A DNA stretch of 64,000 nucleotides from JAKVAV01 sp047633195 (GCA_047633195.1 JBLIEU010000011.1:1-64000); one strand, 5' to 3'; counted from the stretch's first letter, positions 51,296-61,210 are shown. Numbers and translations are program-made. The notes: a model not told the origin generated them from the letters alone.

Positions 51296-52645
51296 ATGAA
51301 AAGAATCATATTATTTCTGTTAGTTGCCTCAACTTTGGCGAGTTGTGTAGGTGGAAACCGAGGCGAACTTCTCGGCGTAGCGCCGAGAGAGGATTGGATT
51401 CAGTACAATCCTTATGGAATGAATTACATTCATTTTGGGAGTTATGTCATGGGATCCGATGATCAAGATGTGCCTTACGCTCAGGTGAATAACACGAAGC
51501 GTGTGACCGTCTCGGCATTTTACATGGACGATACCGAAATATCCAATAATGAATATCGACAGTTTGTCTACTGGGTAAGGGATTCAATTGCCCACAGATA
51601 TTTAGGTGAAGCAGGTATAGGCGAGCACGTCATAGAGGAAGATGAGTACGGCGAAATCATTGATCCCCCAACTATCAATTGGGATGAAGGAATAGACTGG
51701 AACGGCGAAGATGAGCGCGAGGAACTGGCAGATTTATTTTTGCCCGAATACGAGAGATTCTACAGAAGGAAAGAAATAGATACCCGAAAGCTCAAGTTTG
51801 AATACTTCTGGATAGATCTTAAGGCTGCAGCGAGCAAATCTGGTCGAGATTTGGATTTGTCTTACACCAATATCAAGGGGCAGAACAATGCTATCCGTGG
51901 TCACACCGATAGAAGCAAGTTTATCATCAGAGAGATAATTAATGTTTATCCCGATACCTTAACCTGGGTGCATGACTTCACTTATGGGTACAATGAACCA
52001 ATGACGGAAACTTATTTCTGGCATCCTGCGTACGATAATTATCCTGTAGTGGGAGTAACTTGGCAGCAAGCCAAAGCGTTCAATGTTTGGAGGTCACAAA
52101 TACTAAGTTCGTGGCAACAGAAGAACGGTGAAACATACGTTCAGAGATTTAGGTTGCCTACCGAAGCGGAATGGGAGTATGCTGCTCGCGGCGGTTTAGA
52201 CAAGAATCCATATCCGTGGGGTGGTCCTTACATCAGAAATATCCTTGGTTGTCCTTTGGCCAACTTTAAGCCTCAACGTGGTGATTATGTCGATGATGAC
52301 GGATGCACTACGGTAGATGTTCGTTCATATGAACCAAACGGCTATGGTCTTTACTGCATGTCAGGAAACGTTGCTGAATGGACAAGTACGGCTTATGACG
52401 AATCTGTGTATGAGTTTGCTCACGATCTAAACCCCGAATACCAGTATGATGCTTTGGCAGACGATCCGCCAGCGCTGAAACGTAAAGTTATTCGCGGAGG
52501 TTCTTGGAAGGATGTGATGTACTATCTTCAAAATGGAACACGCTCATACGAGTATCAAGATACTGCCAAATGCTACATTGGTTTCCGCTCAGTGATGAGT
52601 TACCTTGGAAGAGGTAAGACCGGGAACTCCGAGGATTGGAACTAA
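51296..52645 (+). CDS. gldK: T9SS/gliding lipoprotein GldK
   Basis: 449 residues. Lipoprotein signal with Cys17 (STLASCVGGNRGE). The body is a formylglycine-generating-enzyme (SUMF1-like) fold: MDDTEISNNEYRQFVYW, RLPTEAEWEYAARGG, YGLYCMSGNVAEWTS, VIRGGSWKD and YIGFRSV. GldK (PorK) forms the periplasmic ring with GldN attached to the outer membrane. The enzymatic function of the fold is lost in the family. An insert of acidic residues (about 100-150: EEDEYGEIIDPP) is typical. Followed by gldL after 77 bp. Confidence 0.96.
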   Translation: MKRIILFLLVASTLASCVGGNRGELLGVAPREDWIQYNPYGMNYIHFGSYVMGSDDQDVPYAQVNNTKRVTVSAFYMDDTEISNNEYRQFVYWVRDSIAHRYLGEAGIGEHVIEEDEYGEIIDPPTINWDEGIDWNGEDEREELADLFLPEYERFYRRKEIDTRKLKFEYFWIDLKAAASKSGRDLDLSYTNIKGQNNAIRGHTDRSKFIIREIINVYPDTLTWVHDFTYGYNEPMTETYFWHPAYDNYPVVGVTWQQAKAFNVWRSQILSSWQQKNGETYVQRFRLPTEAEWEYAARGGLDKNPYPWGGPYIRNILGCPLANFKPQRGDYVDDDGCTTVDVRSYEPNGYGLYCMSGNVAEWTSTAYDESVYEFAHDLNPEYQYDALADDPPALKRKVIRGGSWKDVMYYLQNGTRSYEYQDTAKCYIGFRSVMSYLGRGKTGNSEDWN

Positions 52646-52722
52646 AAACCTCATCTTCATTTATTCAAATTCTTCTTATTGAAACCAGCAAGAATTATTA
52701 ACAATTTCTAAAAGCAAGGAAA

Positions 52723-53511
52723 ATGAAACCAGGAAGTAAATCATGGAAAAAGTTTATGGCTAAGCTCTACGGAATCGGAGCGGCTGTAGTAATTATTGGA
52801 GCACTTTTTAAAATTCAACACTGGCCATTTGCAGGTGCGCTTTTGGTAGTCGGTTTGACTACTGAGGCAGTCATTTTCTTCTTTTCGGCTTTTGAGCCGG
52901 TGCATGAAGAATTGGATTGGTCGCTCGTTTATCCGGAGCTAAGATCAGGTGAGCCAGCAAAAGAATCACTTGGACACAAAGATGACCAGTCAATTACAGA
53001 GCAACTTGATCATATGCTGGAAGAGGCGAAGATCGAGCCAGAGTTAATAGCTAGTTTGGGCAACGGTTTGCGCAGTTTGAGTAGTCAGGCTGAGAAGCTT
53101 AATGACATGTCCGATGCCTCTGCAGCTACCAACGAATATGCAGAATCCTTGAAAGGCGCTTCTGCTAAAGTGGGTGAACTGTCAGATTCTTATGTAAAAG
53201 CTTCAGCAGCCTTAACGGTTCTTACTGAAGGGCAAGTTGAAGGAGCTGCAACAGGTGAACACTTAAAGAAGATGAATTCTAATCTGGCTGAATTGAATGG
53301 TATGTATAAAACTCAGCTTGAAGAACTTCAGAATTCTTCTCAATTGTACAGTGGAATTACTGAATTGATGACGAATCTTAACGATTCTGTTGAGGATACC
53401 AAGAAGTACAAAGAGAATATCTCTGAGTTGGCTTCGAATCTTTCTCGACTGAACACGGTTTATGGCAATATGCTCTCTGCGATGAGCGCACCTGCCTCTG
53501 TTAACGTCTAA
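52723..53511 (+). CDS. gldL: T9SS/gliding motor protein GldL
   Basis: 262 residues. Two membrane helices near the N-terminus (about 16-34 and 36-57: GIGAAVVIIGALFKIQHWPF and LLVVGLTTEAVIFFFSAFEP), then a long cytoplasmic coiled coil. The intramembrane Glu48 matches the proton-carrying glutamate of the GldL ring in the GldLM motor, which converts proton flow into rotation of GldM. The length exceeds F. johnsoniae GldL (about 215) because of a longer helical tail. It is 28 bp upstream of gldM. Confidence 0.95.
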   Translation: MKPGSKSWKKFMAKLYGIGAAVVIIGALFKIQHWPFAGALLVVGLTTEAVIFFFSAFEPVHEELDWSLVYPELRSGEPAKESLGHKDDQSITEQLDHMLEEAKIEPELIASLGNGLRSLSSQAEKLNDMSDASAATNEYAESLKGASAKVGELSDSYVKASAALTVLTEGQVEGAATGEHLKKMNSNLAELNGMYKTQLEELQNSSQLYSGITELMTNLNDSVEDTKKYKENISELASNLSRLNTVYGNMLSAMSAPASVNV

Positions 53512-53538
53512 TTAACTCTTAAAACAAAGTCTTAAGAC

Positions 53539-55221
53539 ATGGCAGGAGGAAAAGAATCCCCGAGGCAGAAGATGATTGGTATGATGTATCTCGTACTGAC
53601 TGCTCTTTTGGCCCTTAACGTTTCGAAAGAAATCTTGGACGCGTTTATCACGATCAATAAAGGTCTGGAAACTACCATGGTTACTTTTGATGGAAAGCTG
53701 GATGGCCAATACGGTGCCTTCAGTGCTTCCTACACCGAGAACCAAGAAAAGTACGGAGTAGCTTGGGAACAAGCTCAAGAGTTGCGTGTTCAAGCCAAAG
53801 AGCTTATTCACCACATGAACCTGATTAAGGCTAAAACGATAGCTGAAACAGAAGGTTTGACAATGGAGGAAGTGATTGGTAAGAATGAGATCGGAAAGGA
53901 TACGATTTTGGGACTTCAATACGTAAATGGTAAAGACAACTATCTCAGCAATACCAACCTGATGGTTGGTGCTGAGCCAGATGCGCCCCGAGACAATGAC
54001 CACGAGGATGGAAACAACTACCGAGCAACTGTATTGAAGCAGAAGCTAGTGGATTATGGAAGCAATCTAAAAGCCATGGCTCAGGGAAATGCGACCGTTC
54101 AATCCGCCATAGACAGCTTATTTACATTTCCTGAAAAGTACAAAGATGCTTCAGGGACTACCACGAATTGGGAAGCCTTGAATTTCTCTGATGTTCCACT
54201 TGCAGCAACGACTACTCTTTTGAGTAAGCTTCAAGCCGATGTGCGAAATGCTGAGTCGGATGTCCTCGGATATCTTTTTTCTGGAGTTGAGGCGGCTTCT
54301 TACAAGTTTACTCAACTAGCTCCTATTGTTATTCCTGAGAAAACATACATTCTAGAAGGTGATTCTTTCAGAGCAAAGGTTTTCTTGGCAGCTTATGACA
54401 ATACAAATCTACCTGGCATCGATTTAGGGCCAGAAGGTCTTGAGCTAGATAGTGGTGTGGTAACTCTTCCTGAAGGTCAGACTTCTGTTGTGAATGTTGG
54501 TGCCGACGGTTTTGGTCGATTGGCTATACCTGCCCGAGGTGTAGGAGATAAGCATTGGGAAGGGATTATTAAGTTCCGAAATCCTGCTACTAAGGCAGAA
54601 GAGCCATACAAGTTCATTGTTGAGTATGAAGTGGCCAAACCTAGTTTGGTTGTGTCAGCAACAAAAATGAATGTGTTGTATCGGGGAATTGAAAATCCAA
54701 TAGAAGTTTCGGTTCCTGGAATACCTCAGGATGCTCTAACAGCTACAATCAGCACTGGTAGTCTATCTAAGAAACCAGATGGTTCCTATGTTGCGAATGT
54801 AAAAACAGGTTCAGAGGCTATTGTTAGTGTCTCTGCCGAAATTCAAGGACAGAAGAAGAACATGGGACAATTTAAGTTCCGTTTGAAATCTGTTCCTGAT
54901 CCTGTCGCTAAGTTTGCTGGAAAGACTGCGGTTGATAATACGGTGAGAAAGTCTGATTTGACTGCTTCCCTTGGAGTAATCGCCGACTTGAAGGATTTCG
55001 TTTTTGATTTGAATTACCCGATACGCTCCTTCGACATTGCAGTTACGAATGGTGCAGATGTGAAGATTCTCTCTTCGACTAGCAATAGGTTGACGGCTGA
55101 ACAAAAAGAGCTACTGAGAGAAACTAGAAGGAATCAGACAGTCAGCGTTGAGAACATAAAGGCGACTGCGCCCGATGGCACAATTAGAAAACTGGCAGGT
55201 ATTACTTTGCGAATATTATAA
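53539..55221 (+). CDS. gldM: T9SS/gliding motor shaft protein GldM
   Basis: 560 residues. Start MAGGKESPRQKMIGMMYLVL, with a single membrane helix (about 12-32) that sits inside the GldL ring, followed by a large periplasmic part of helical D1 and beta D2-D4 domains. It transmits torque to the GldK/N ring at the outer membrane. The length is about 45 residues more than usual for GldM (about 515); the extra sequence seems to lie in the periplasmic part around the helical domain (GAEPDAPRDNDHEDGNN), but I did not align it. Confidence 0.95.
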   Translation: MAGGKESPRQKMIGMMYLVLTALLALNVSKEILDAFITINKGLETTMVTFDGKLDGQYGAFSASYTENQEKYGVAWEQAQELRVQAKELIHHMNLIKAKTIAETEGLTMEEVIGKNEIGKDTILGLQYVNGKDNYLSNTNLMVGAEPDAPRDNDHEDGNNYRATVLKQKLVDYGSNLKAMAQGNATVQSAIDSLFTFPEKYKDASGTTTNWEALNFSDVPLAATTTLLSKLQADVRNAESDVLGYLFSGVEAASYKFTQLAPIVIPEKTYILEGDSFRAKVFLAAYDNTNLPGIDLGPEGLELDSGVVTLPEGQTSVVNVGADGFGRLAIPARGVGDKHWEGIIKFRNPATKAEEPYKFIVEYEVAKPSLVVSATKMNVLYRGIENPIEVSVPGIPQDALTATISTGSLSKKPDGSYVANVKTGSEAIVSVSAEIQGQKKNMGQFKFRLKSVPDPVAKFAGKTAVDNTVRKSDLTASLGVIADLKDFVFDLNYPIRSFDIAVTNGADVKILSSTSNRLTAEQKELLRETRRNQTVSVENIKATAPDGTIRKLAGITLRIL

Positions 55222-55232
55222 ACTTGATCATT

Positions 55233-56096
55233 ATGAAGAGGAAATCTCATCTTGTACTGGCTCTTTTAATTGGTTCGTTTGCTTTTTTAAGCGGATCTCA
55301 AGTTCAAGCCCAAACCGTTTTGGACGGCGCTTGGATTAAGGAGCACAACAAAACCAAGAAGGTTATTCAGTATCCTTTCATTCGTGAGGCCGACGTAATG
55401 TTTGCCAAGCGTATCTGGCAGGATATTGATCTTCGCGAGAAGATGAATATGCCTCTTTACTTCCCGTTGGAAGAATCCAATGGAATGAAGAGTCTCTTTG
55501 ACGTGATCAAAGATGCCTTGTTGGTGGAAGGTTCGATCACTGCATACAGCACAGGGGTTACTGGTAGAGAGGATGATTTTCGTACGCCGCTTTTAAGAAG
55601 TGATGTACAGAATATGCTTGAAACACCAGACACTACCAGTACTGAGGATCCTGATACTGGTGAATTGATACAGGTCTATCAATTGATCAAAACGACCTCT
55701 CAAGACATCAAAAGGTATAGAGTTAAGGAAGATTGGTTTTTTGATAAGCAGCGATCTGAGCGTTATGTCCGTATCATTGGTATTGCACCCTTAAAGGAGC
55801 GCAGAGATGAGAACGGTGAAGCCACAGGAGCTTATGAGACACTATTTTGGTTGTACTTTCCCGAGTGTAGATATGTATTTGCCAACTGGGATTCGTTTAA
55901 CCGATTTAATGATTCTGAGAGACGTTCATTTGATGATTTGTTTCAGAAGAGAATGTTCAACTCAACTATCGTTAAAGAATCCAATGTTTACGATCGTAAG
56001 CTAGATGACGTTTACTCTGGAATTGACAGACTGCTTGAAGCAGAACAAGTGAAAGAGAAGCTGTTCATTATGGAGCATGATCTCTGGAGTTTCTAA
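55233..56096 (+). CDS. gldN: T9SS/gliding protein GldN
   Basis: 287 residues from the ATG at 55233 (the frame opens at a TTG 9 bases earlier). Signal peptide (SGSQVQAQ), then family motifs WIKEHNKTKKVIQYPFIREAD (shown to 20), KRIWQDIDLREKMNMPLYFP, PEVRY-like PECRYVFANWDSFNR and the end LFIMEHDLWSF. GldN (PorN) forms the periplasmic ring with GldK. It is the last gene of the cluster and is followed by a terminator. Confidence 0.95.
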   Translation: MKRKSHLVLALLIGSFAFLSGSQVQAQTVLDGAWIKEHNKTKKVIQYPFIREADVMFAKRIWQDIDLREKMNMPLYFPLEESNGMKSLFDVIKDALLVEGSITAYSTGVTGREDDFRTPLLRSDVQNMLETPDTTSTEDPDTGELIQVYQLIKTTSQDIKRYRVKEDWFFDKQRSERYVRIIGIAPLKERRDENGEATGAYETLFWLYFPECRYVFANWDSFNRFNDSERRSFDDLFQKRMFNSTIVKESNVYDRKLDDVYSGIDRLLEAEQVKEKLFIMEHDLWSF

Positions 56097-56117
56097 TTAC
56101 ATTTATAAATTGATTTC

Positions 56118-56149
56118 AAAAGCATCATGCTAACGCATGGTGCTTTTTT
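56118..56149 (+). terminator. Intrinsic terminator after gldN
   Basis: Stem aaaagcatcatgc, loop taac, gcatggtgctttt with one T-G pair and a T run. It lies 22 bp after gldN and only 6 bp before the next start at 56155. Confidence 0.8.
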
Positions 56150-56154
56150 GCTTT

Positions 56155-58053
56155 ATGTTTAGACTAGAAAATATCCGTTTGAATTTTGCCCAACGTCCCA
56201 TCTTCGATGGGATTAACTTGTTTATAGGCGAGAATGACAAAATTGGGCTGGTTGGGAAAAATGGCGCTGGAAAAACAACCTTGTTCAAGGTTATTATCGG
56301 CGACCAAGGAACAGACGAAGGACGAGTTTCCAAGCCCAAAGAGTATGTTGTCGGTTACCTCCCGCAGGAGTTAGTATTCAATTCTACACTTTCAGTGAAA
56401 GCGGAAGTTTCAAAAGCGTTCGAAGTCACTCAGCTTTTGGAACAAAAGATAGAATCAATTTCCCAAGAACTTACCGAAAGGGAAGACTATGAAAGTGATG
56501 AATATCTAGATCTCGCTGAAGAGTTGAACCGAATCTCCACTCAGCTTGGAATCTATGATGTCGACTCCCAAGATCAGCAGATTGATCTCGTTCTTTTAGG
56601 CCTCGGATTTCTGGCAGAAGAATTTCAAAAGCCTCTAGCCTCTTTTAGCGGTGGATGGCAGATGAGGGTGGCTTTGGCTAAAATCCTTCTTCAAAAACCT
56701 GACTTGTTGCTTCTCGATGAGCCGACCAATCACCTGGATATTGAATCCATTCAATGGTTAGAGGACTATTTGAAGAATTACTCAGGAGCGGTGGTTCTTA
56801 TTTCTCACGATCGGCTATTCTTAGACAACGTGACTAACCGCACAGTCGAATTGATCAATGGGTCACTTTTCGATTACAATGCGGCTTATTCGCGATTTGT
56901 TGAGCTGAGACGCGACGTGATTGAAAAGCAAATAGAGGCTAAGAAAAATCAGGAAAGGGAGATCAAGCAAACGGAAGAACTGATTAATAAATTCAGGGCA
57001 AAGGCAAATAAGGCAGCTTTCGCGCAGAGTCTGATTAAGAAATTGGACAAAATGGAGCGAATCGAGGTCGATGAAGAGGATGATTCTTCGATGGGTTTTC
57101 GCTTTCAGCCTGCACCGCGAGCGGGAAAAGTCGTGGTAAAAGGAACAGGACTGTCAAAATCATACGGCACAAAGCAGATTTTTAAAGGCATTGATTTCGA
57201 AATCTTGAGAGGGCAAAAAGTAGCTCTCATCGGGAAAAACGGAGTTGGTAAAACCACTATGACAAAAGTCATCGCGGGCGAAACGAGTTACGAGGGTGAG
57301 TGTGAATTGGGGTATAATGTTGATGTAGGATACTACACCCAAAATCAAAGTGACGAACTCCCTCCCAATCTTACTGCTCTTGAAGTCATTGAGAATGAGG
57401 CAACGGGAGAATACCGTAAAAAAGTGCGTTCTCTTTTGGGATCGTTCATGTTTAGCGGCGATGATGTATACAAGAAAGTAAAAGTGCTCTCTGGAGGTGA
57501 AAAGGCGCGTCTAGCTCTTTGCAAGCTCATGCTTCATCAATACAATTTTTTGATTCTCGATGAGCCAACGAACCACTTGGACATGCAGTCAAAAGAGGTT
57601 CTTAAGCAAGCCATTATGGCTTATGATGGAACATTATTGGTTGTTTCTCACGATAGAGATTTTCTTCAAGGCTTAGCCAATCCTGTGATCGAAATGCACG
57701 ATTCTTCTATCACTACATTTCCAGGATCTATTTCTGAGTTTCTTGAAATAAAGCGATCCGAAAGTATCAAGCAATATGAATACATCAAAAATACGCCCAA
57801 GGCTAAAGCCAAGAAAAGCGCTGGAGTGTCCGAGAAAGAAAAGTGGAAACTGAACAAGCGACTGGCTTCACTGGAGAAAGAAATTGAAAAAGTGGAGGGT
57901 CAAATTGCTAATTTAGAAATGGAAAGAGCGAATATAGATCACAGTGATCCAGAAAGTATTCAGTCTCATAATTCAGCAAAAGAAACGGCAGGGAAAAAAC
58001 TTGATAAGAAAATGGTGGAATGGGAAGAAGTGACGACGAAGCTTGAGGCGTAA
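56155..58053 (+). CDS. ABC-F family ATPase (Uup/EttA-type)
   Basis: 632 residues from the ATG at 56155, just past the gldN terminator. Two ABC domains in one chain without membrane segments: Walker A GKNGAGKTT and GKNGVGKTT, signatures FSGGWQMRVALA and LSGGEKARLALC, Walker B LLLLDEPTNHLD and FLILDEPTNHLD. The linker (about 240-310) is the P-site tRNA interaction motif rich in Arg/Lys/Glu. The C-terminal coiled coil (about 560-632) is like that of Uup. ABC-F proteins act on the ribosome to rescue or protect translation. The subtype cannot be fixed by eye. Confidence 0.92.
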   Translation: MFRLENIRLNFAQRPIFDGINLFIGENDKIGLVGKNGAGKTTLFKVIIGDQGTDEGRVSKPKEYVVGYLPQELVFNSTLSVKAEVSKAFEVTQLLEQKIESISQELTEREDYESDEYLDLAEELNRISTQLGIYDVDSQDQQIDLVLLGLGFLAEEFQKPLASFSGGWQMRVALAKILLQKPDLLLLDEPTNHLDIESIQWLEDYLKNYSGAVVLISHDRLFLDNVTNRTVELINGSLFDYNAAYSRFVELRRDVIEKQIEAKKNQEREIKQTEELINKFRAKANKAAFAQSLIKKLDKMERIEVDEEDDSSMGFRFQPAPRAGKVVVKGTGLSKSYGTKQIFKGIDFEILRGQKVALIGKNGVGKTTMTKVIAGETSYEGECELGYNVDVGYYTQNQSDELPPNLTALEVIENEATGEYRKKVRSLLGSFMFSGDDVYKKVKVLSGGEKARLALCKLMLHQYNFLILDEPTNHLDMQSKEVLKQAIMAYDGTLLVVSHDRDFLQGLANPVIEMHDSSITTFPGSISEFLEIKRSESIKQYEYIKNTPKAKAKKSAGVSEKEKWKLNKRLASLEKEIEKVEGQIANLEMERANIDHSDPESIQSHNSAKETAGKKLDKKMVEWEEVTTKLEA

Positions 58054-58096
58054 TGAAACGGAAAGATTTCAATCCTACCAAAACCACATTATTGTT

Positions 58097-58185
58097 GAAA
58101 ATAGAAAAAGCCACTCATTTCTGAATGGTTTTCGCTAGCGGTGGCCAAACTCGAACTGACGTCCGCCTCAGGCGGATATGAGCCC
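58097..58185 (-). repeat. Degenerate copy of the tRNA-fMet 3' half plus its terminator
   Basis: This 89-bp stretch matches 58447-58533 (3' half of the initiator tRNA and its terminator) in the same orientation, 350 bp apart. Shared blocks are aaaatagaaaaagcc, actcgaactgacg and tatgagccc; the tRNA 3' end tagcgg is kept. The T-arm GTTCGAGT is intact, while the region of the variable loop is replaced by the hairpin tccgcctcaggcgga and the terminator stem is partly mispaired. It cannot form a tRNA. Together with copy 2 it brackets the GIY-YIG gene, as attachment-site duplicates bracket a mobile cassette. Confidence 0.8.
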
Positions 58186-58218
58186 TCACAAATATTCGGG
58201 TAGCATTTTTTCTTTGAT

Positions 58219-58440
58219 TCACTTTCGTCCTTGTCCTTGCTTAAGTGATTTTTCTCTCTTTAGGGCCTCTGAACGAGTTTCGAAGAAGTCTACGTAAGCA
58301 ACAATCCAAGGCCTGTACCTTAAGGTAGATCCTTTTTTTCCAAGGGGATTATGCGATTTGAAACGTTCAATCAGATTTGAAGTCTCACCGATATAAATTC
58401 GGTCGTGTTTTGGTGAGTATAAAACGTAAACACAATACAT
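58219..58440 (-). CDS. Small GIY-YIG nuclease-family protein
   Basis: 73 residues. The GIY-YIG core is seen as YCVYVLYSPKHDRIYIGETS, followed by the catalytic arginine in LIERFKSHN and the end FFETRSEALKREKSLKQGQGRK. Such single-domain proteins (URI/YhbQ group) are frequent in Bacteroidota and are often found near tRNA genes. The usual end continues for some 8-10 residues after GxGR, so this one is slightly shortened. It lies between the two tRNA-fMet-derived repeats. The nuclease role is a family property; mobility is inferred. Confidence 0.8.
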   Translation of the reverse strand: MYCVYVLYSPKHDRIYIGETSNLIERFKSHNPLGKKGSTLRYRPWIVAYVDFFETRSEALKREKSLKQGQGRK

Positions 58441-58446
58441 ATTTCT

Positions 58447-58561
<115 letters not shown>

Positions 58562-58680
58562 ATATCTTGGGTTAATTTTGGTCTTTTCTTTCCGTTGCGT
58601 TTCAATTCGATAATTGATTCTTTGCTTTAACGAGGGTGCAAATATATATTTTGTTTCTTTGTTGGCAAAATTTATTTTCC

Positions 58681-59562
58681 ATGAAGCATAAAGCGGGTTT
58701 TGTCAACATTATCGGTAGACCCAATGCAGGCAAGTCGACGCTGATGAATCAGTTGGTAGGAGAGCACATCTCTATAATCAATCGTAAGGTCCAAACGACC
58801 AGACATCGGATCACAGGGATCGTCAATACTGAGGAGTATCAAATCGTGTATAGTGATACGCCAGGTATTCTAGAACCGAAGTATCCATTGCAGAGTAGCA
58901 TGATGTCTTTCGTAAAGGAAGCAATCTCAGATGCGGATGTTCTGTTACTTCTAGTAGATATTTACGACAAGAATGCTGATTTCTTCGGGCTCGAAAAACC
59001 GTTGAAAGAGCTTAAAATCCCTATAATTGGGGTGCTCAATAAAATTGACCTCTCTGATCAAAGCAAGGTTGAAGAGATGTCTGACGCCTTAAAGGAAAAG
59101 TTTGGGTTGAAGGAAGTCATTCCTATTTCTGCGTTGCGCAATTTTGGTGTGGATGTCTTAGAAAGAAGAATTAAAGAACTGATTCCTGAATCTCCTCCCT
59201 ATTATGACAAGGATGCTCTGACTGACCGTCCCATGCGCTTTTTTGTGGAAGAAAGGATTCGTGAAAAAATTCTAACTCATTACAAAAAAGAAATTCCCTA
59301 TTCCGTAGAAATACAAGTCGAGGAATACAAAGACGAAGAGACCATCGTCAAGATTTCAGCCATTATCTATGTGATGAGGAAAAGTCAAAAAGGGATCCTA
59401 ATAGGCCACAAAGGTGCTGGACTAAAGCGCGTTGGAACAGAGGCTCGGAAGGATTTAGAAAAGTTTCTCGATAAGAAAGTCTTTCTTCAACTTTATGTAA
59501 AAGTGGACGAAGACTGGAGAAATAAAGAAAGTAAATTGAAAAATTACGGATACAAAGCATAA
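58681..59562 (+). CDS. era: GTPase Era
   Basis: 293 residues from the ATG at 58681; the frame opens at 58636 with non-family residues. GTPase motifs: G1 GRPNAGKST, G2/G3 TTRHRITG and DTPGILEP, G4 NKID. The C-terminal KH domain contains the RNA-binding GHKGAGLKRVG. Era binds the 3' end of 16S rRNA in 30S assembly. It is followed by der after 2 bp. Confidence 0.96.
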   Translation: MKHKAGFVNIIGRPNAGKSTLMNQLVGEHISIINRKVQTTRHRITGIVNTEEYQIVYSDTPGILEPKYPLQSSMMSFVKEAISDADVLLLLVDIYDKNADFFGLEKPLKELKIPIIGVLNKIDLSDQSKVEEMSDALKEKFGLKEVIPISALRNFGVDVLERRIKELIPESPPYYDKDALTDRPMRFFVEERIREKILTHYKKEIPYSVEIQVEEYKDEETIVKISAIIYVMRKSQKGILIGHKGAGLKRVGTEARKDLEKFLDKKVFLQLYVKVDEDWRNKESKLKNYGYKA

Positions 59563-59564
59563 AT

Positions 59565-60869
59565 ATGCCCAACATAGTTGCAATAGTAGGAAGACCCAAT
59601 GTGGGTAAATCCACTCTCTTTAATCGCTTAACCGAGAGCAGAGACGCGGTAGTTGATCCTACCAGCGGGGTGACCCGAGATCGTCACTACGGGAAAGCCG
59701 AGTGGACTGGCTGGGAATTTTCCGTGATTGATACCGGAGGTTATACCATCAATAGCGAAGATGTCTTTGAAGAAGAGATTAAAAAGCAGGTAGAACTAGC
59801 CATAGATGAATGCAATTCCATCATCTTCTTGAACGATGTTACCACTGGAATAACTGATCATGACGAGGCGATTGCCGCTTTACTGAGAAAATCAGATAAG
59901 CCCATTCTCACCGTTGCTAACAAGGTTGATACCAATGATCGCATCGTCCTAGCCTCGGAGTTTTACTCTTACGGATTGGGCGAAGTTTATTGTATTTCCT
60001 CTTCAAATGGCGGTGGAACGGGTGATCTTCTTGATGCTTTAGTGGCTACTTTCCCTGAAAAAGTTCAAGAACCAGATGATGAAATCCCAAAGATTTCTGT
60101 TGTCGGAAAACCGAATGTGGGGAAGTCATCGTTCATCAACGCACTTCTCGGAAAGGAAAGGAACATTGTGACTGACCAGGCAGGCACCACGCGAGATTCT
60201 GTTTTCACGCGCTACAATGCATATGGTTTCGATTTTAATTTGGTCGATACGGCGGGAATTAGAAAGCGAAGTAAAGTCCATGAGGACATTGAGTTCTATT
60301 CCGTATTGCGTTCGGTGCGAAGCATTGAAAGCAGCGACGTTTGTATCCTGATCATCGACGCCACTGAAGGAATTCAGAAACAAGACCTCAACATCTTCAG
60401 TATGATCGAGAAGAACGGAAAGGGCTTGGTCATTCTAGTGAATAAGTGGGATTTGGTTGAAAAGGATACGAATTCGACCAAGGTATACGAGGACAAAATT
60501 CGCGAGCGAATTGCTCCATTTAGCGATGTGCCTATCGTGTTTACATCCGCTCTTACAAAGCAACGAATTCACAAGGCTATTGAAGAGGCTTTAAGCGTCT
60601 TCAATCGATTGAAAACACGCATCCCCACCTCTAGACTCAATGAGGTTTTTCAACCAATATTTGAGCATAGGCAACCACCAACCTACAAAGGGAAATTCAT
60701 TCATATAAAATATGTGATGCAATTGCCTACCAGTAAGGTATGTTTTGCTTTCTACTGCAATCTCCCCCAGTATATTAAGGAGCCCTATCGCAGATTTTTA
60801 GAGAATCAATTTAGAGATAACTTCAATCTGGAAGGTATCCCCATAATGATCTTCTTTAGAAAGAAATAA
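59565..60869 (+). CDS. der: GTPase Der (EngA)
   Basis: 434 residues. Two consecutive GTPase domains: G1 GRPNVGKST at 8-16 and GKPNVGKSS near 183-191, G3 DTGGYT and DTAGIRKRSKVH, G4 NKVD and NKWD; a KH-like domain closes the protein (FIHIKYVMQLPTSKVCFAF). It acts in 50S subunit assembly. It follows era by 2 bp as one transcript. Confidence 0.97.
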   Translation: MPNIVAIVGRPNVGKSTLFNRLTESRDAVVDPTSGVTRDRHYGKAEWTGWEFSVIDTGGYTINSEDVFEEEIKKQVELAIDECNSIIFLNDVTTGITDHDEAIAALLRKSDKPILTVANKVDTNDRIVLASEFYSYGLGEVYCISSSNGGGTGDLLDALVATFPEKVQEPDDEIPKISVVGKPNVGKSSFINALLGKERNIVTDQAGTTRDSVFTRYNAYGFDFNLVDTAGIRKRSKVHEDIEFYSVLRSVRSIESSDVCILIIDATEGIQKQDLNIFSMIEKNGKGLVILVNKWDLVEKDTNSTKVYEDKIRERIAPFSDVPIVFTSALTKQRIHKAIEEALSVFNRLKTRIPTSRLNEVFQPIFEHRQPPTYKGKFIHIKYVMQLPTSKVCFAFYCNLPQYIKEPYRRFLENQFRDNFNLEGIPIMIFFRKK

Positions 60870-60886
60870 TCTGTGTCTGCTCTTCT

Positions 60887-61201
60887 AATCGAGAGTTTGA
60901 ACTAGAAAGTTCTATAGCAGCACGTACGAAGTTTTAAAAATAATGAGGTCCCGCAGTTTGGCGGATTACTGGAAAGTCATAAAACAAGTCCGAATATCAA
61001 ATCTTAAGATCAAGCCGAAGGCATGGCGAAAGGAAGATAGCGGAGACTGAGCAGATATTAATTAGAGGTTATCAATAGAGTCGCGTGTCTTGGCTAGAGA
61101 CTTCAAGATTTAGGCTCGCGCAGCTCTGAAAGTAAGGAGGCCGCCTTAGGCAGATGACTTTTTTCAGGGCAAGTATATCACAGATATTGGACTCTATAGA
61201 C
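60887..61201. repeat. Intergenic repeat copy A (between der and metK)
   Basis: No open frame. Copy A shares four blocks with copy B at 62664-62933: taatcgagagtttgaacta/ctagaaagttc at its left end, aaaacaag...gaaggcatgg (46 bp, 41 identical) at 60981-61026, gaaagtaagg near 61128, and agatattggactctatagac at 61182-61201 (20 identical). The last three keep a constant offset of about 1732 bp, so the copies are colinear. The right end stops 9 bp before the metK stop codon. Gap 60870-61210 holds nothing else I recognise. Confidence 0.7.
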
Positions 61202-61210
61202 GGACTTTAA

